Part shown: positions 44,970 through 56,060 of the stretch, in pieces
Layout of the letters: each line of letters opens with the position of its first letter
Position numbering within the stretch: the first letter of the stretch is position 1
Assembly: GCA_024516155.1 (NCBI GenBank)
Contig: JAJJXM010000014.1
Span: 310,001 to 374,000 of the forward strand
DNA: 64,000 nt
From: Pyronema omphalodes
Taxonomy: Eukaryota; Ascomycota; Pezizomycetes; Pezizales; Pyronemataceae
Reading direction: 5' to 3'
Notes under the pieces: generated by a model
Told to the model about the DNA's origin: nothing
What the model saw: the letters and a program-made list of their open reading frames with translations, nothing else
The model's database searches: none
Made by a program: the position numbers and the translations under genes

Positions 44970-47900
44970 ATGGACTCGCCCTCAAATGCCTTAACAAATG
45001 TGCTGAAAATCGTAAGTAAATTTTATATCCATTTTGAAATCTCCAACAGAGCTATATAGAATACTGATAGGACGATAGGATAACCTCTCACGTGTCCCTT
45101 ATGCAACCTATACTCTAGCCATCTCGGTTGACGACTTCATTGGCCCGGATGAAGACCGGCAATGCGATATCCTTCGAGACGCAGAACGAACTTTAAGAGC
45201 GGAAGGAGTTCCTGTCTTGTCTGACCTGGAAAATAATTGTCTCTGGGTATTCCACATTGCCGGTATAACACGAGTATCAGCTAGCGCAGAAGAAGGAGAA
45301 ATCCTAGTGGATGATGAACAACCGGCCGACGAGAAGGATGAGAGATGGCTACAAATTGAAGAGCGGTTATCAGAAGAATGGGGTCTGAAAGGTTTGCTCA
45401 TAACCCCTCTGTATATCCTTCACAACCAGAAAGCTAATTGGAACTGAATAATAGAATTATCCCGCGATATCTTCCATTCCTCATCCCTCACTCTCCCACT
45501 ACAAGCTCCATTAACAACTCCGTTTGCTGCAATCACAATAGACCCTATGAACACAGCTCCTCCGACTCCAAAAACGGAAGTTATAGACCTAACCCTTGAC
45601 GACGAACCCCGACCCGCCGACCCTCCACCGCCCGAAACCCCCGAGGAGCGCAATGCAAGAATCTATCGCTACCTTCTCACCTCCGTCATCGCTGTTCTAA
45701 CCTTCCATCTTTCCCTACATTCCGGTTTCACGCCGCTGAATGCACGAACGCTGGTTTCACCGTCTTCGTTACCAACTTCAATATCAAAAGCTTCCAGTAA
45801 TGGAAAAGATACGGCCGGTAAAAGCGATCCCCTCCCCTCCTCAAATATCACATCACCAGAATTAGCAACGCCGTTAGTATTGTCATTAGATGCGTACCTG
45901 ACCACTGTTGGTACGCTTCTCATCACACCTAGTTCGACGAAGCAGCAAGCAATCCGAAGATTAGGAAGTTCTGGGTACACCGACAATAGTTGGGTAGAGA
46001 GGGAGTGTTTCATAGCACCATGGGGAGAATGGGGGAGGATAATACCGCCATCTGAATCGGAATCTCCAATCCTTCCAGCATCGGAATCAAGATGGAAAGA
46101 ATCTGTTATCAGCTATCTCAAGGACCATGGAATTATATCGCCAATATCACTCGAGGACGGCAAAAAATCTGATTTACAAGAGGCGATTGAAAAGGGAACT
46201 TGGAGAGAAATTGAAATTTGGTTGACGAATGGGGATGGAACGGGGAATATACACCGGATTGTCTGGCCAGAGTCGTTATTATTCATCAAACATCGAGAAG
46301 GAGATAAAAAAGCAGCATTACCAGCTTCAACTTCTGCAAAGGATGATTTCTGGAAAAATATTTGGGATGCGGAATATTCACAACTCGCCTGGGGAAAACT
46401 ATCGACCCTATTTTCCGGCATGGATTTCAACTTCTCATATTCTGGATCCGGATCTTCTAGCAATACCAACGAAGAACTAAATGCAGGAGTAGAATGGTGG
46501 CATGTTCCAAGTGCTTTGGATTTCGGCCTAGAATGGTATAAAGGCCGTGAATCCCGAGCACAAAAAATTCAAGAACGTATGGAAGAAAAAGCTGCAGAAG
46601 AAAAAATGAAGCAAAAAGTCGCCCATCTTGCCGCGGAAGCTGAAAAAGCAAAACAGTTAAAATCCATGGGTATCGGGATCGGCATAGGTGTAGGACCTGT
46701 TGGAGGTGTTTATCCTACTCCTCCGGATGCCCAGGGAGTTTTATTAGGAGGTCCTGCATCGGCGGCTTCTACTGGTGCTGCGGAAACCCCGGGATTCATA
46801 CATGCTACGATGGAAGATTGGTCGGCTCAAGGAGATCCGGCTGTAAATGCGGAAACGGATCTGTTTGGTGATGAGGAAATGGATGGGATGCTAAAGGTTA
46901 CGGATGATGATTTTGCGTTTTTTGATAATAATGATGGATTTGGGGATGATGCTGGTGGCATGGATATGGATATGGATCTGGTCATGTCGGAGGAGAAAAT
47001 TGAAATTCCTCCAACGACCTTAAATGGTGGAGGCCTGGTGCCGGAGGTCATGGTGGATAATTCTGCGCTTACTCTACCGACGATCTCAGGACAACAGCAG
47101 CAGCAGCAGCAAAACCAGCAAAATCAGCCACAACTTTTGTCACAACAGCAGAAAAGTAGGAAGCGACAAAGAGATACGACGGAACCACCAACGGTTTCGC
47201 TGGAAGCAAAAAATCAGGTCCAGACACCGCCGTTAAGCCCTCATAGAGCAATGAGTTTACTGGTACCTGGATACTCGCCTCCGAACTCGAACTATACACC
47301 CCCGAATACTGGATTGTTCAAGGTTCCTCAATTACCGAACGCTAATACCACATCCCCTGATGGCCATGTTACAAAGCGGAGAGCATCAATGTATTCCCCC
47401 ATCGTATTCACGGATAATGTCGAAAAAACGGATATGAAATATGCACCAGGAGGTCGATTTTTCCTGGCTGAGAGTGACACAAAAACTCCTGCGAAAGAAG
47501 ATGCTACTAGGATTGATCGCTCGTTTTTAAAAAGGAAACGATCCACCACTGGTCACTCTACCGGACGCTCCACTGCTACTCATAGCAGAACGCCCAGGGA
47601 GGGAATTACGATTGATGATGATGATACGACGCTTGGAAGTGTAAATGGGGATATCAGTGAGGAGTCTGATGCGGATGATACCAGCGATGAAGAGTCGGAG
47701 GATGAAGGAGAGGAGAATCGTTATCATACATCACCTAGTGTGCCCAGTGTGACAGGGCCATTGTCGTTTATGATGCCCTGGGGTGGGAAGAAACGGAAAT
47801 GGCCAATAGGAAGCGTCGTCGATGATGCAATGTCTATCGATAGTCCAGCATCACGATCCGTGGTGATTGGAGTTGAGGGGGATGTTGAAGTTATCCCTGA

Positions 47901-50046
47901 GCTTGCTCCGGCGCCTTGGAAATTGATGAAGCCAGATTCGTTGGATGATTCGTTGGTTGGGGTTTTCTCAAGTATGACGATTACTAGTGACCCATTATCG
48001 GCTGGGACTTTTGGAGACGCGGAATATGTGGAAGTTGCCACGGTACTGGCAGGACAGTTGACGGGATTCCTTCACTCTGTTTGGAACGGTAAACCAGAAA
48101 CTATCACCGTCGAGGATGAAGCCGAATCTTCAAGCTCTTTACTCCTACGGCGTAGATGCAAAGATCAATCTCTAGTCGAAGATGCTGTTCGAACTCTCTT
48201 CAATGAAGGAAATGTTATCCGATGCTCACTAGAAACATATGCATCCATCACAGACTCAATACAAGCGCCTGCACCTATCCCACCGCCCCCGCCTCTTTCA
48301 TCTCATCTCCACGGCGGCATCTCAAATATCAAACCCAACCCCGCCTTATCACAACGAAGAAATAACACCGCACCTTCTCTGATACCAGCAAAACCTTGGG
48401 ATATTTTCCCGCTTCCTCCTCCCCATATTCGACTTCAAAGAGGGGACAATATCCTGGAACTACTACCACCTGCATTACATTTCTGGGAAACCTTTTCACT
48501 GGCCCCAATTTCTGGAGGTAAAAATGTCATTGCTTGTTGCTTCCATCCCTCCTCACCGCAGCTTGCCGAGGCCGCCGATTTTCTACTGGATCGTATGACA
48601 TCGTCCTATGAAGCCGGTCGATTCGGTATTCACCACCGAGCCGAGATCCCCGGTATCGCATCTGGTGGCATGATTCCGATTCCTATACCTCGAGAAGCCA
48701 GCCCCAACTACGAAGTCGCCATGACATCTCTGCTGTCTCACCTCGAAGGTTTCGGTCCAGTATTAGCAAACAGCATAGCCGATGAAGGCCAAAATATAGT
48801 GATTTACCTGATTAACCCCTTCCTGCACCCATCAGCATTAGTCGACATCGCCACTGGTTTCGTCCGACTAAAGCGGCATTATCTCAACACAATTGCCACT
48901 ATCCCCGGAGCAAAACCGAACCATCTCTCCCTCCAGATTATCCCAGCTTCTTTCGTTGCGCATAAACTCGGCCAGCATATGCGCGTAAATATCATCCATA
49001 AACTTTGTCAGGAAGTTTATTCTCGATGTATCCGCACAGATGAATCAGTCACTCAAGACCCTAGAGAAAATACCCCCAGCGTTGTCTTAAGCCGTCCGCT
49101 ACCACAGACTATCAATTTCTCCATCACAGAACCTTCTCCTGGACTATTGAAGGAGAATCGGTTGCTGCATCTAGTCTATGCACAAAGCAGCGATGAACGC
49201 TGGGCCGCCGCAGCATGGAGCGACAACACTGGCGAGGTGGAGCGAAGACGAGTGATGAACCTTGGACGAAAAGGAAGTGGGTATCTACGACCCTTCCGAG
49301 ACGTCTTAAAAGAGCTCTGGATGACAACACAAGAACTTCTCAAAAGCGCAGGTGTGAAAACTAGGTTATGTATAACCCGACTTCTTCCCTGTGGCAGCGG
49401 TAGCGGCAGTATATTTCCCGCCGATGAATCCATACTTTGGCAAACTATCACACATCCTCGTATATCCTCCTTACATCTACTAACCGCAACTCTTTCTTCT
49501 CCTCTACATCTATCCGAAGTCCTCCCGGAGATAAATCTTACTACCTTTTTCCCGCAACAAACCCTGTTAACTCCAATGGCGAATACTCCTACGCCAGGAG
49601 CTACCGGGAATAGTATCGTCAGTCCGGATGCTAGTGTTACCACCCCCGGAAATGGCGCGGATACAGAGGCTCTTTTGGATGCGGATGCGGAATTGGTCGA
49701 TGTGAATGAAGAAATTTGGGGTGTTGTGGTGGGTCATGTTGTTGGTGGTGTGGTTCTGGCTCCTGATATTCCTCCGCTTCAACATCAAGCACAGACACAG
49801 GCGCAGTCGGGTAAGGGAATCAAAACACTGTTGTCATCAACATCGCAGGGGAAAACTGGGTTGTTGATAAAAAGAGATATCAAGGAAGAAGGCTGGAAAG
49901 TAGTACTGCAAATCACGGCTGTGAAAGGGGAAGAGGTTTTGAGAGAGGTGCTGGAAGGTTGGAGGGGTTTGGGAGTGCTTGGTGCTCAGGGAATTCCCGC
50001 GGTTATGAGGTTTGTGGAGGGAGTTGAGGGGCTGGGGATTTTGTAG
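44970..50046 (+). CDS. MED13: Mediator complex subunit 13 (SSN2/SRB9 type)
   Basis: Subunit of the CDK8 kinase module of Mediator, which acts in the nucleus on RNA polymerase II transcription. Three exons join in frame to 1,648 codons: 44970-45011, 45079-45391, 45455-50046. The short first exon MDSPSNALTNVLKI joins DNLSRVPYATYTLAIS, the MED13 N-terminal domain. Further on are ARIYRYLLTSVIAVL, and a Gln-rich and acidic disordered centre (MDMDMDL, QQQQQQ, SDADDTSDEESEDE). The C-terminal PIWI-like half has RVNIIHKLCQEVYSR, ERWAAAAWSDNTGE and FRDVLKELW, typical of the family. Length is normal for a filamentous ascomycete. An isoleucine/aspartate motif EVIDLTLDDEP after the N-terminal domain looks like a SUMO-interacting motif. 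The gene stands alone between two minisatellite-rich zones. The first exon is inferred from splice phase and N-terminal fit. Confidence 0.92.
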
Positions 50047-50299
50047 TTGATGCGTGCTTGTGGTTGGTACATGATGATGGTGGTGGTTGAGTTTGTGATG
50101 GTGTTGGGTTTTGTAGTTGATTTGATGGTTGTGATGCTGGTGGTGATACGGACGGTGATGGTACGGTTTTTGTTGTGGATGAAGAGTTGTAGTGATGGTT
50201 ATATCGTTGCTGATACTGATGGGTTTTGTGATATTGTGATATTGATATTTTTATATTGTTATATTGTTATATTGCGTTTTTTTTGTTGACTGTTGATTT

Positions 50300-50440
50300 T
50301 TAACTTGACTTTTGACTTTTGACTTTTGACTTTGGTTGTGTGGAGTTATTGCTATTGCTATTGCTATTGTTATTGTTATTATCGTTATGGATATGGATAT
50401 GGATATGGACATGGACATGGATATGGATATGGATACCCGG
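50300..50440. repeat. GACTTTT, TATTGC and GGATAT arrays
   Basis: Four TTGACTT-type 7-9-bp units, then TATTGC hexamers turning into TATTGT, then about seven GATATG/GACATG hexamers. Confidence 0.9.
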
Positions 50441-50664
50441 AAAAAAAAAACAGGAAATGAGATAAGGTGAATTGGAATGTAAAGAAAGAATTCTTCTTGT
50501 TTGTTTGTTTGTTTGTTTGTGGCTTTTTTTTTTGTCGGTTGATAAGTGATGAGGTGATGAGGTGAAGAGGTGCAGAGTAATAACATATCGATTGTCGATG
50601 ATCCTTATGGTGGAATATGTGGGGGAGGGGATATGCGGGAGGGGGTATGTGGGATGCGGGATGT

Positions 50665-50710
50665 GGATTTGTTGGATTTGTTGGATTTGTTGGATTTGTT
50701 GGATTTGCGT
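50665..50710. repeat. 9-bp (GGATTTGTT)n
   Basis: Five copies. Confidence 0.9.
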
Positions 50711-50867
50711 TTGTAACTGTTGTTGGTAGCTTTGGTTTTTGTTTAGGAGGGATGAAGGGTTGGATGAAGGGCTGGATATGGGATTAAATATGGATATATG
50801 GATTAAAGATTTAACAAGGAATGATATCATTAAATGGCATGAGGGATCGGTTAGGGGTATTGGTTGG

Positions 50868-50935
50868 ATTGATTTGGGGATGGTTGGATTTATTTGGGGA
50901 TGGTTGGATTGATATGGGGATGGTTGTTCCATTGG
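50868..50935. repeat. 22-bp GGATTGATTTGGGGATGGTT repeat
   Basis: Three copies with small changes (GATTTGGGG, TATTTGGGG, GATATGGGG). Confidence 0.88.
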
Positions 50936-52048
50936 ATGGATCGCAATTGGTATGGACCTGAGAATTGGATTACCTTTTTTTATTGTTAGTTCTGTTTTTT
51001 TTTTCATATCCTTTTTATTTATTCCTATTTTTTGTATACCTTTGTATACCTTTGTTACCTCTTTTTCTTGACTTTTATTGGTTTTGTAGTTTTTTTTATG
51101 GGGTTGAATTCTTTTTCTCATTGGTTTTAACTTTTTTTATACCTGTTTTTTTGGTGTGGGCGTTGTTGTTAATGTTTCTACGGAAAGAAGGAAAGAAGAG
51201 AATGGGTTATTGGTTATGGTTATGGTATTGATATTGAAGGTTAAGATGAAGATTAAGCTGAGGTTTTGTAATTGTGATTGATAAAATTGATTGTGACAAC
51301 TCCTATGAAAATCATAACCGTACCTAATTCCCATGTAACAAGAATGGTACTTATATCTTTCTCCAACCTCATCGGTAAACTCATATAATTTCAATATATT
51401 GAGGAACTTCCCGTAGCTCTTTAGCAACGGACCGGAGGGCTTATTTCACCATGAAAATATATTTTCTATGGAATGTCAATACAGCACTGGGATAGATAGG
51501 GAAGCTTGCATAAATCTCAAGTATTTTGAATTACTGTGAGGATGAGCGTGAGGACAGAGGTACTTACGTGGATCTACTGAAGCACAATGCATGGCTCGAG
51601 AGTCGAGAAAAAACGACACCCGGGGGAAGATGTAGGTTCTAATTATGTTATTGGAATAATCGTACATAACATATAAGTGACATTCGTAACCCTGGATTCT
51701 TGCTTGATGTCAATAACGTTTAAGGGTCATTACCTACAAATAGCCACAAAATAGTGGTATTATCGATTTACTACAGATGAATGATTGGTATTAGATATGA
51801 TTGTCTATGCGGTAGTATAGTCGATTTTAAATTCTGACTGTTATGCACCGCCCACTTTCACTTGCCCCGGCCCGATCAATCAATGGCCATTCTTCAAACC
51901 AGGCAAAAAAAGGGCCCCACTCCTTCACCTAGGGAGAGTGGGGTTTTCTTTCATGGATGGCTTGTTTCAATCCTTATTTGAATGTTGGATTATTCAACTG
52001 GAATAGGTCTCTTTTTCAAGGGTCCTAAAATATGATATGGAAACCCCG

Positions 52049-52065
52049 CCCCCCCCCCCCCCCCC
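52049..52065. repeat. Poly-C run
   Basis: A C homopolymer of about 17 bases, some 130 bp left of copy 2 of the inverted duplication. Confidence 0.9.
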
Positions 52066-52194
52066 AACCTCCATCGTATAATACTGCAGCATAACAGTCA
52101 AATAAAACAGAAGTGAGAGGAAAACTCTTTATTTTTCGAGCTCTGTAGCCCGAGTTAGGAAGAATACTCATACATGGGAAAATCAGACAAATCA

Positions 52195-52258
52195 TCTCCC
52201 TCCGCATACTATTTCACCAATATCCTTCTCGCCTCTTCGCGAAGGTCTTTCATAACCA
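52195..52258 (-). pseudogene. Fragment of an MFS sugar transporter (copy 2)
   Basis: The minus strand reads REEARRILVK, a TAG stop, then YAEGDDLSDF. It aligns with the relic in copy 1 (HEEARRISVKYHADGGELSEL) and with the family loop signature. The stop and the tiny size show that it is dead. Copy 2 keeps the leucine of the family motif, which is Ser in copy 1, while copy 1 keeps the tyrosine context; both thus descend from one intact ancestor. Confidence 0.7.
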
Positions 52259-52758
52259 AAAACGCCGGACATTCTGGTGTTCAATACAGCGCAATGATTT
52301 GCGTGACCGATGGTAAAAATTGAAGATAACTGGCGATATGCCAAGACTAATTACTTTCCCCATTAAAGGTAGTGAGAGAAATAAGTAAACTTTGAGATGT
52401 TGATTCAATGGTACAGGGTTTGAATTATTAGATCTACAGATAAGTTACTTGTATTGAATTTTGTTTTATCAACTTGGAACATTTATCTTTCTAAATACTT
52501 TCTATTATCCCCTTTCTATCTTTGCTGTAACTCCTTCAGCCTCTAGTTTTATCTTCCTGATGAACCACTACAATACGCCTCGGTCAACGCATGATTCAAT
52601 AAATAGAATTCATATCATCATTATCCCCGACTTATCATTTCCATCTCTTCTCATTCTTTTTATCCCTCTTCATCCCTACCACCGTACCATCTCTTCTACT
52701 CAACCAAACAGCAAAACCCAGCCCCAACCCCCGCGCAAACCACTATCTATCAATAACC

Positions 52759-53013
52759 ATGTCCTCCCGACTCCACCAACTCCAATCCACCGAGTCAGAA
52801 TCCACCAAATCCAGTTCTCGCAAATCGCGAATCCCGCGAAGTGACCCCAACTGGACCGGAGGCAAAAAACAACAAACACATGAATGTTACTGCCCAGAAG
52901 AATATAATGAAACTTTTAGAGATAGTTTTAGGCTGAGTTATGATGCGGGGTTGAAGTATGGTGATGATGATGATAGTGTAAAGGAACGGAGATGGAGGGA
53001 TAGCGGGTGGTGA
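52759..53013 (+). CDS. Small orphan protein, paralogue of the 26-kb gene
   Basis: An 84-residue intronless frame from ATG 52759 in the same AATAACCATG context as its paralogue. Shared blocks are MSSRL, IPRSDP.W, CY.PEEY and YGDD...KER. It is ten residues longer at the C-terminus (RWRDSGW) and has two cysteines in ECYCPEEY. It is hydrophilic and Ser/Asp/Arg-rich with no signal peptide or known domain. Conservation between two old copies, despite heavy drift outside, argues for function in at least part of their history. Confidence 0.68.
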   Translation: MSSRLHQLQSTESESTKSSSRKSRIPRSDPNWTGGKKQQTHECYCPEEYNETFRDSFRLSYDAGLKYGDDDDSVKERRWRDSGW

Positions 53014-53232
53014 TGGGAGGTAGTCTTGCGGTACGGGAAGTGGGGGGCAGGCATACGAGGAGATGTCTTTAGGAGGGGAGGCTGATGTTTATATGAAATC
53101 GGTGAGGTTTTGTCTTGATTTATGCTTTTTAGTTCATGGTAGTTTCGAATAGATCAATGCGACTTTTCTTGTGCTCAGCTTTTGAAAAATCAAGTTGGTG
53201 GTATTTATGATGAGTGATATGTCATGTTTAAA

Positions 53233-53830
53233 GGCAGTGTTCCCCATGGCCCGTAGCGGACTGTGGATTGCAGTTAATTTCAGTCAATAGTGGCGATGGA
53301 TAATCGCGGGCGTAGTCCAGTGCAGACTGAGGGTGCAGTCGACTGTAGTCGATAAGCTGGAGTGATGACTTTCTCTCGTTTTTCGTTTGTATAATGCTCC
53401 GGACACAGTAATTGACTCCTCATCTCACCAAGCTATGCCGAAGGACTGAAAGAATTGATTGTAATGATGTGTTATGTCAGGAGCTACCGTGAGTCGTGTT
53501 TTGTGGGGATTAATCAAGAGAACTGACGTTTCTACTTAGCATATATTCATTACCATCCCTTCACCTTGTATTCAGGTTGTGAGAGCTCGTTTCATTCCAC
53601 AATGTTTCTAACTTGTGACGGTTTATAAGATCAAAAAAACGTTTTTGGGGAGGGGTTTGCGTTCACTTCTTGAGTTATGATAAGAAGATGGGGACGGGAA
53701 TGAAGATCGAGGGGATGGAAGCGTAACGGGAAAGGAAGTACTGGTGTAAGGTATATGAATGCGATAAATGCAACGACTTTCTTTTTTATAAAAATGACTT
53801 GCTATCGACTAAGGGCTTTTGGATGTTTAT
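53233..53830. other. Spacer between copy 2 and the MULE element
   Basis: No gene or array is seen. The stretch is A/T- and G-rich non-coding sequence. Confidence 0.5.
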
Positions 53831-53839
53831 TTTTTTTTA
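53831..53839. repeat. Target-site duplication, left
   Basis: TTTTTTTTA immediately before the left inverted repeat. Confidence 0.7.
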
Positions 53840-53917
53840 CGGAAATTATGCAGGATGCCCCCGAAAAAAGACGAAATTTGCAATATACCCCCGTCTATGC
53901 AGGATGCCCCTCGCTTA
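53840..53917 (+). repeat. MULE left terminal inverted repeat
   Basis: 78 bp. It contains TATGCAGGATGCCCC twice (53847-53861 and 53896-53910), 49 bp apart, a possible transposase-binding direct repeat. Confidence 0.9.
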
Positions 53918-53984
53918 TAAGGTAGTGAACACCCGCCTTCAGCGCCGGGCGCCAAATTTTTCACGAATGTTTTTTTTTTCCTTA

Positions 53985-54189
53985 CTTGCAGATAAAAATT
54001 TTGAATCCACTTCTGCGTCTCTGACTTTGCAAAGTGAATGTAAAACCGCATGTCTACGGCCTACTTGTGAATAGCCAGTTTAAACTCGGAAAACGTCGGA
54101 AAATCATCTCCAAGGTGTAGTGCATGTCGAGAGATCGGGTCAGCGGCGTTAGGATCGACGCTGGTTGTCAGCGAATTGGTGCGCTCCAT
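53985..54189 (-). pseudogene. N-terminal remnant of a MULE transposase
   Basis: From ATG 54189 (MERTNSL) the frame reaches DDFPTFSEFKLAIHK, a TAG, then AVDMRFYIHFAKSETQKW in the same phase. FPTFxEFKxAI..WAVDMRFxxxFAKS is the usual start of fungal MULE transposases. The TAG sits where tryptophan is expected, consistent with a TGG-to-TAG (G to A) change. About 70 codons remain. The DDE core, zinc knuckle and SWIM regions are absent. Confidence 0.68.
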
Positions 54190-54322
54190 TGTTGTCGTTG
54201 ACGATAAAATATCGAGAAGTGGAATCAAAATCTTCACCAAGCGAGGAAAAAAAAACACACGTGAAAACTCTGTAGCCCGGCGCTGTAGGCGCTGTATTCA
54301 ACATGGGCGGGTGTGCTCTACC

Positions 54323-54400
54323 TAAGCGAGGGGCATCCTGCATAGACGGGGGCATATTGCAAATTTCGTCTTTTTTCGGGGGCATCCTGCATAATTTCCG
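54323..54400 (-). repeat. MULE right terminal inverted repeat
   Basis: Inverse of the left repeat with a single difference. Confidence 0.9.
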
Positions 54401-54409
54401 TTTTTTTTA
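54401..54409. repeat. Target-site duplication, right
   Basis: TTTTTTTTA immediately after the right inverted repeat, identical to the left one. Confidence 0.7.
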
Positions 54410-55138
54410 TTTGTTTTGTACTTAGTTATCACATGTATTTTCTCTTTTTCTTCGTTTGGCTATGTTTTTATCCGTACTATTCTCATTGATTACATCTTGG
54501 AGATATATAATGATTGTAACTTTTCTTCTACTTCATATTTTCCTTCTAAGAATAAAAATTAAATTAGTGGGATTTCAAGCGAGTGATACGTTATGTTTAT
54601 CGGCATGGTCAATGTAATACATGAACGATCCATGATATCAATTACTTCTCGTGCTACCAGAAAGGGAATAGAAAGGCTTTGGTCTTTTTGATAAGTTTTA
54701 GCATGGTTACAGGGTACGGGTTACATATCTTCTTTCATGGATTGCTATGAATTTTTGAAAAAGCTTAAGCAGGATTCCTGATGCGAGATGCCAGATGGCG
54801 TGCTATTAGACGGGTTACTACATCAACCCTCAAAATCATGATCATCAATCACTACTGACTGGTCAGTGGCTGAGGACCTGCCTAGGGACCCGAATCACAA
54901 TAATACAGACCCCTGATCCCCGGGATATTAAGCCGCTGGTATTCTATATTAAATCTCATTGAAAACCTTATTTCTTTATATTATTTATTGGGACTGTGAA
55001 TTTTTAGTATAAAAACCCCTCAGTTATCCACCCTTTATTCCCTTTTCTTTTTCTTTTGCGGCATCACACACAGCAACCACAACCACAATCACCAGTCACC
55101 CCAGAACAACTATAATCCTCAACCACACAACCACCAAC
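54410..55138. other. Spacer with a third trace of the duplicated segment and a promoter
   Basis: At 54569-54596 the stretch GTGGGATTTCAAGCGAGTGATACG is about three-quarters identical to the conserved right-end block of the inverted duplication. The last 130 bases hold a TATA box and a CA-rich leader for the next gene. Confidence 0.5.
55008..55015 (+). promoter_or_regulatory. TATAAAAA box
   Basis: Lies about 130 bases upstream of the ATG at 55139 and is followed by a CT-rich then CA-rich leader. Confidence 0.6.
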
Positions 55139-55909
55139 ATGTCCGGCTACAACGAATATCTGAACGCCGGAAACAATAACAGACCCACCCACCGACTCAG
55201 CGGAATACGCGAACAAGGTACTCTGAGCCAACGTATCCACGAATGGCAATCACGGGTTGAAAATGTTCCACCTCCTGCTGCAACCCGCGCTATGGCGGGT
55301 TCTAGGGCTCCTCCTAGTAACTTTTCGGATTTGAGGAGTGCTAGTACTGGGGTTTCTGCGTCTTCTAGGGGAGGAGGTTCGACGGTGAGAGGTTCAACGA
55401 TGGGAGGTTCGACGGTGAGAGGTTCAACGATGGGAGGTTCAACGATGGGAGGTTCAACGATGGGAGGTTCAACGATGGGAGGTTCAACGATGGGAGGTTC
55501 AACAATGGGAGGTTCGACGGTGAGAGGTTCGACTATGGGAGGTTCGACGATGGGAGGTTCAACGATGGGAGGTTCGACGATGGGAGGTTCAACAATGGGA
55601 AGATCGGACTATAGTTATGGCAGCGGTGCGACTGGGAATATGAGCCGTACATCAGGAGCTATGCAGTCCAATGGAGGAGGAGGAGGAGGAGGAGCGGGTG
55701 GTGCCGGAAGGGAGGAGCCTAGACAGGTGCCGTGGAGCTATACAGAGGATCCGGACAATTATTTTAGAGGGAGGGTTAGGACGGTGCAAGGAATAGTGAG
55801 ATATCCGAATCGGCCTATATTCAAGTCTATGGATTATGAGGAAGGTCGGGATGATTCGTGGCATCCGCCTGGGTATGGGAACAAAGGTGGAGGATCTGTT
55901 AGACGTTAG
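55139..55909 (+). CDS. Orphan protein with GGSTM pentapeptide repeats
   Basis: A 256-residue intronless frame with a good promoter. The N-terminus is Asn/Arg-rich (MSGYNEYLNAGNNN, LSGIREQGTLSQRIHEW). Residues of about 80-155 are a tandem array of some 15 pentapeptides, GGSTM or RGSTV, encoded by a 15-bp unit GGTTCAACGATGGGA. A Gly run follows. The C-terminal ~70 residues are conserved-looking and polar (VPWSYTEDPDNYFRGRVRTVQG, WHPPGYG). There is no signal peptide, membrane segment or known domain. The repeat is a minisatellite in coding frame and is likely length-variable between strains. The first 40 and last 70 residues have ordinary composition, which supports a real gene. Its 3' flank is repeated twice further right. 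Confidence 0.7.
   Translation: MSGYNEYLNAGNNNRPTHRLSGIREQGTLSQRIHEWQSRVENVPPPAATRAMAGSRAPPSNFSDLRSASTGVSASSRGGGSTVRGSTMGGSTVRGSTMGGSTMGGSTMGGSTMGGSTMGGSTMGGSTVRGSTMGGSTMGGSTMGGSTMGGSTMGRSDYSYGSGATGNMSRTSGAMQSNGGGGGGGAGGAGREEPRQVPWSYTEDPDNYFRGRVRTVQGIVRYPNRPIFKSMDYEEGRDDSWHPPGYGNKGGGSVRR
55381..55600 (+). repeat. 15-bp coding minisatellite (GGTTCAACGATGGGA)n
   Basis: About 14 units, with GTGAGA and CAATGG variants, all in frame with the surrounding gene. Confidence 0.95.
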
Positions 55910-55937
55910 AATAGGAGGTTTTAGGATGGGCAGCTGG

Positions 55938-56060
55938 ATAGCTGGATTGTGTTGATAATTTGGATTTTCAAGTCGGGTTGGAATATATACATGTTGGATA
56001 GTCTTTTTTAATTTGCTAAATCTTGATTTGTGTCTCCGGTGATCCTTCACTTGTCCTTGT
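55938..56060 (+). repeat. 3'-flank repeat, copy A
   Basis: AGCTGGATTG..AGTCGGGTTG..ATATATACATGTTGGAT..GCTAAATC..GGTGATCCTTC, directly downstream of the GGSTM-repeat gene. The same ordered blocks recur as copies B and C. Confidence 0.85.

Larger units (their letters stand above)
50047..52184. other. Intergenic region with minisatellites downstream of MED13
   Basis: It starts with GATGGT/TGTG-rich sequence (possible 3' untranslated region), then several short arrays. No gene is supported; the long minus-strand frame here is low-complexity array translation. Confidence 0.65.
52185..53232 (+). repeat. Copy 2 of the ~1.05-kb inverted duplication
   Basis: Partner of 25770-26835 in opposite orientation, about 26 kb apart. 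Order and content match: transporter relic at the left end, shared leader, small gene, then the GGTGGTATTTAT.ATGAGTGATATG block at the right end. A weaker third match to that last block is at 54569-54596. Confidence 0.88.
53840..54400 (-). mobile_element. Non-autonomous MULE-like element (561 bp)
   Basis: A deletion derivative of a Mutator-like element. The two ends form 78-bp terminal inverted repeats (53840-53917 and 54323-54400) with one mismatch, beginning CGGAAATTATGCAGGATGCC, and weaker similarity continues inward. The element is bracketed by TTTTTTTTA on both sides (53831-53839, 54401-54409). This 9-bp target duplication is in the MULE range, though T-rich and so not conclusive. The interior keeps the 5' end of a transposase frame, which marks the right end as the original 5' end. 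The 3' part of the transposase is missing. Confidence 0.85.

Noticed and set aside
50300..51121. 273-codon minus-strand frame
   Set aside because: Made of hexamer and nonamer arrays (Ile/His/Ser/Gln repeats); no non-repetitive core.
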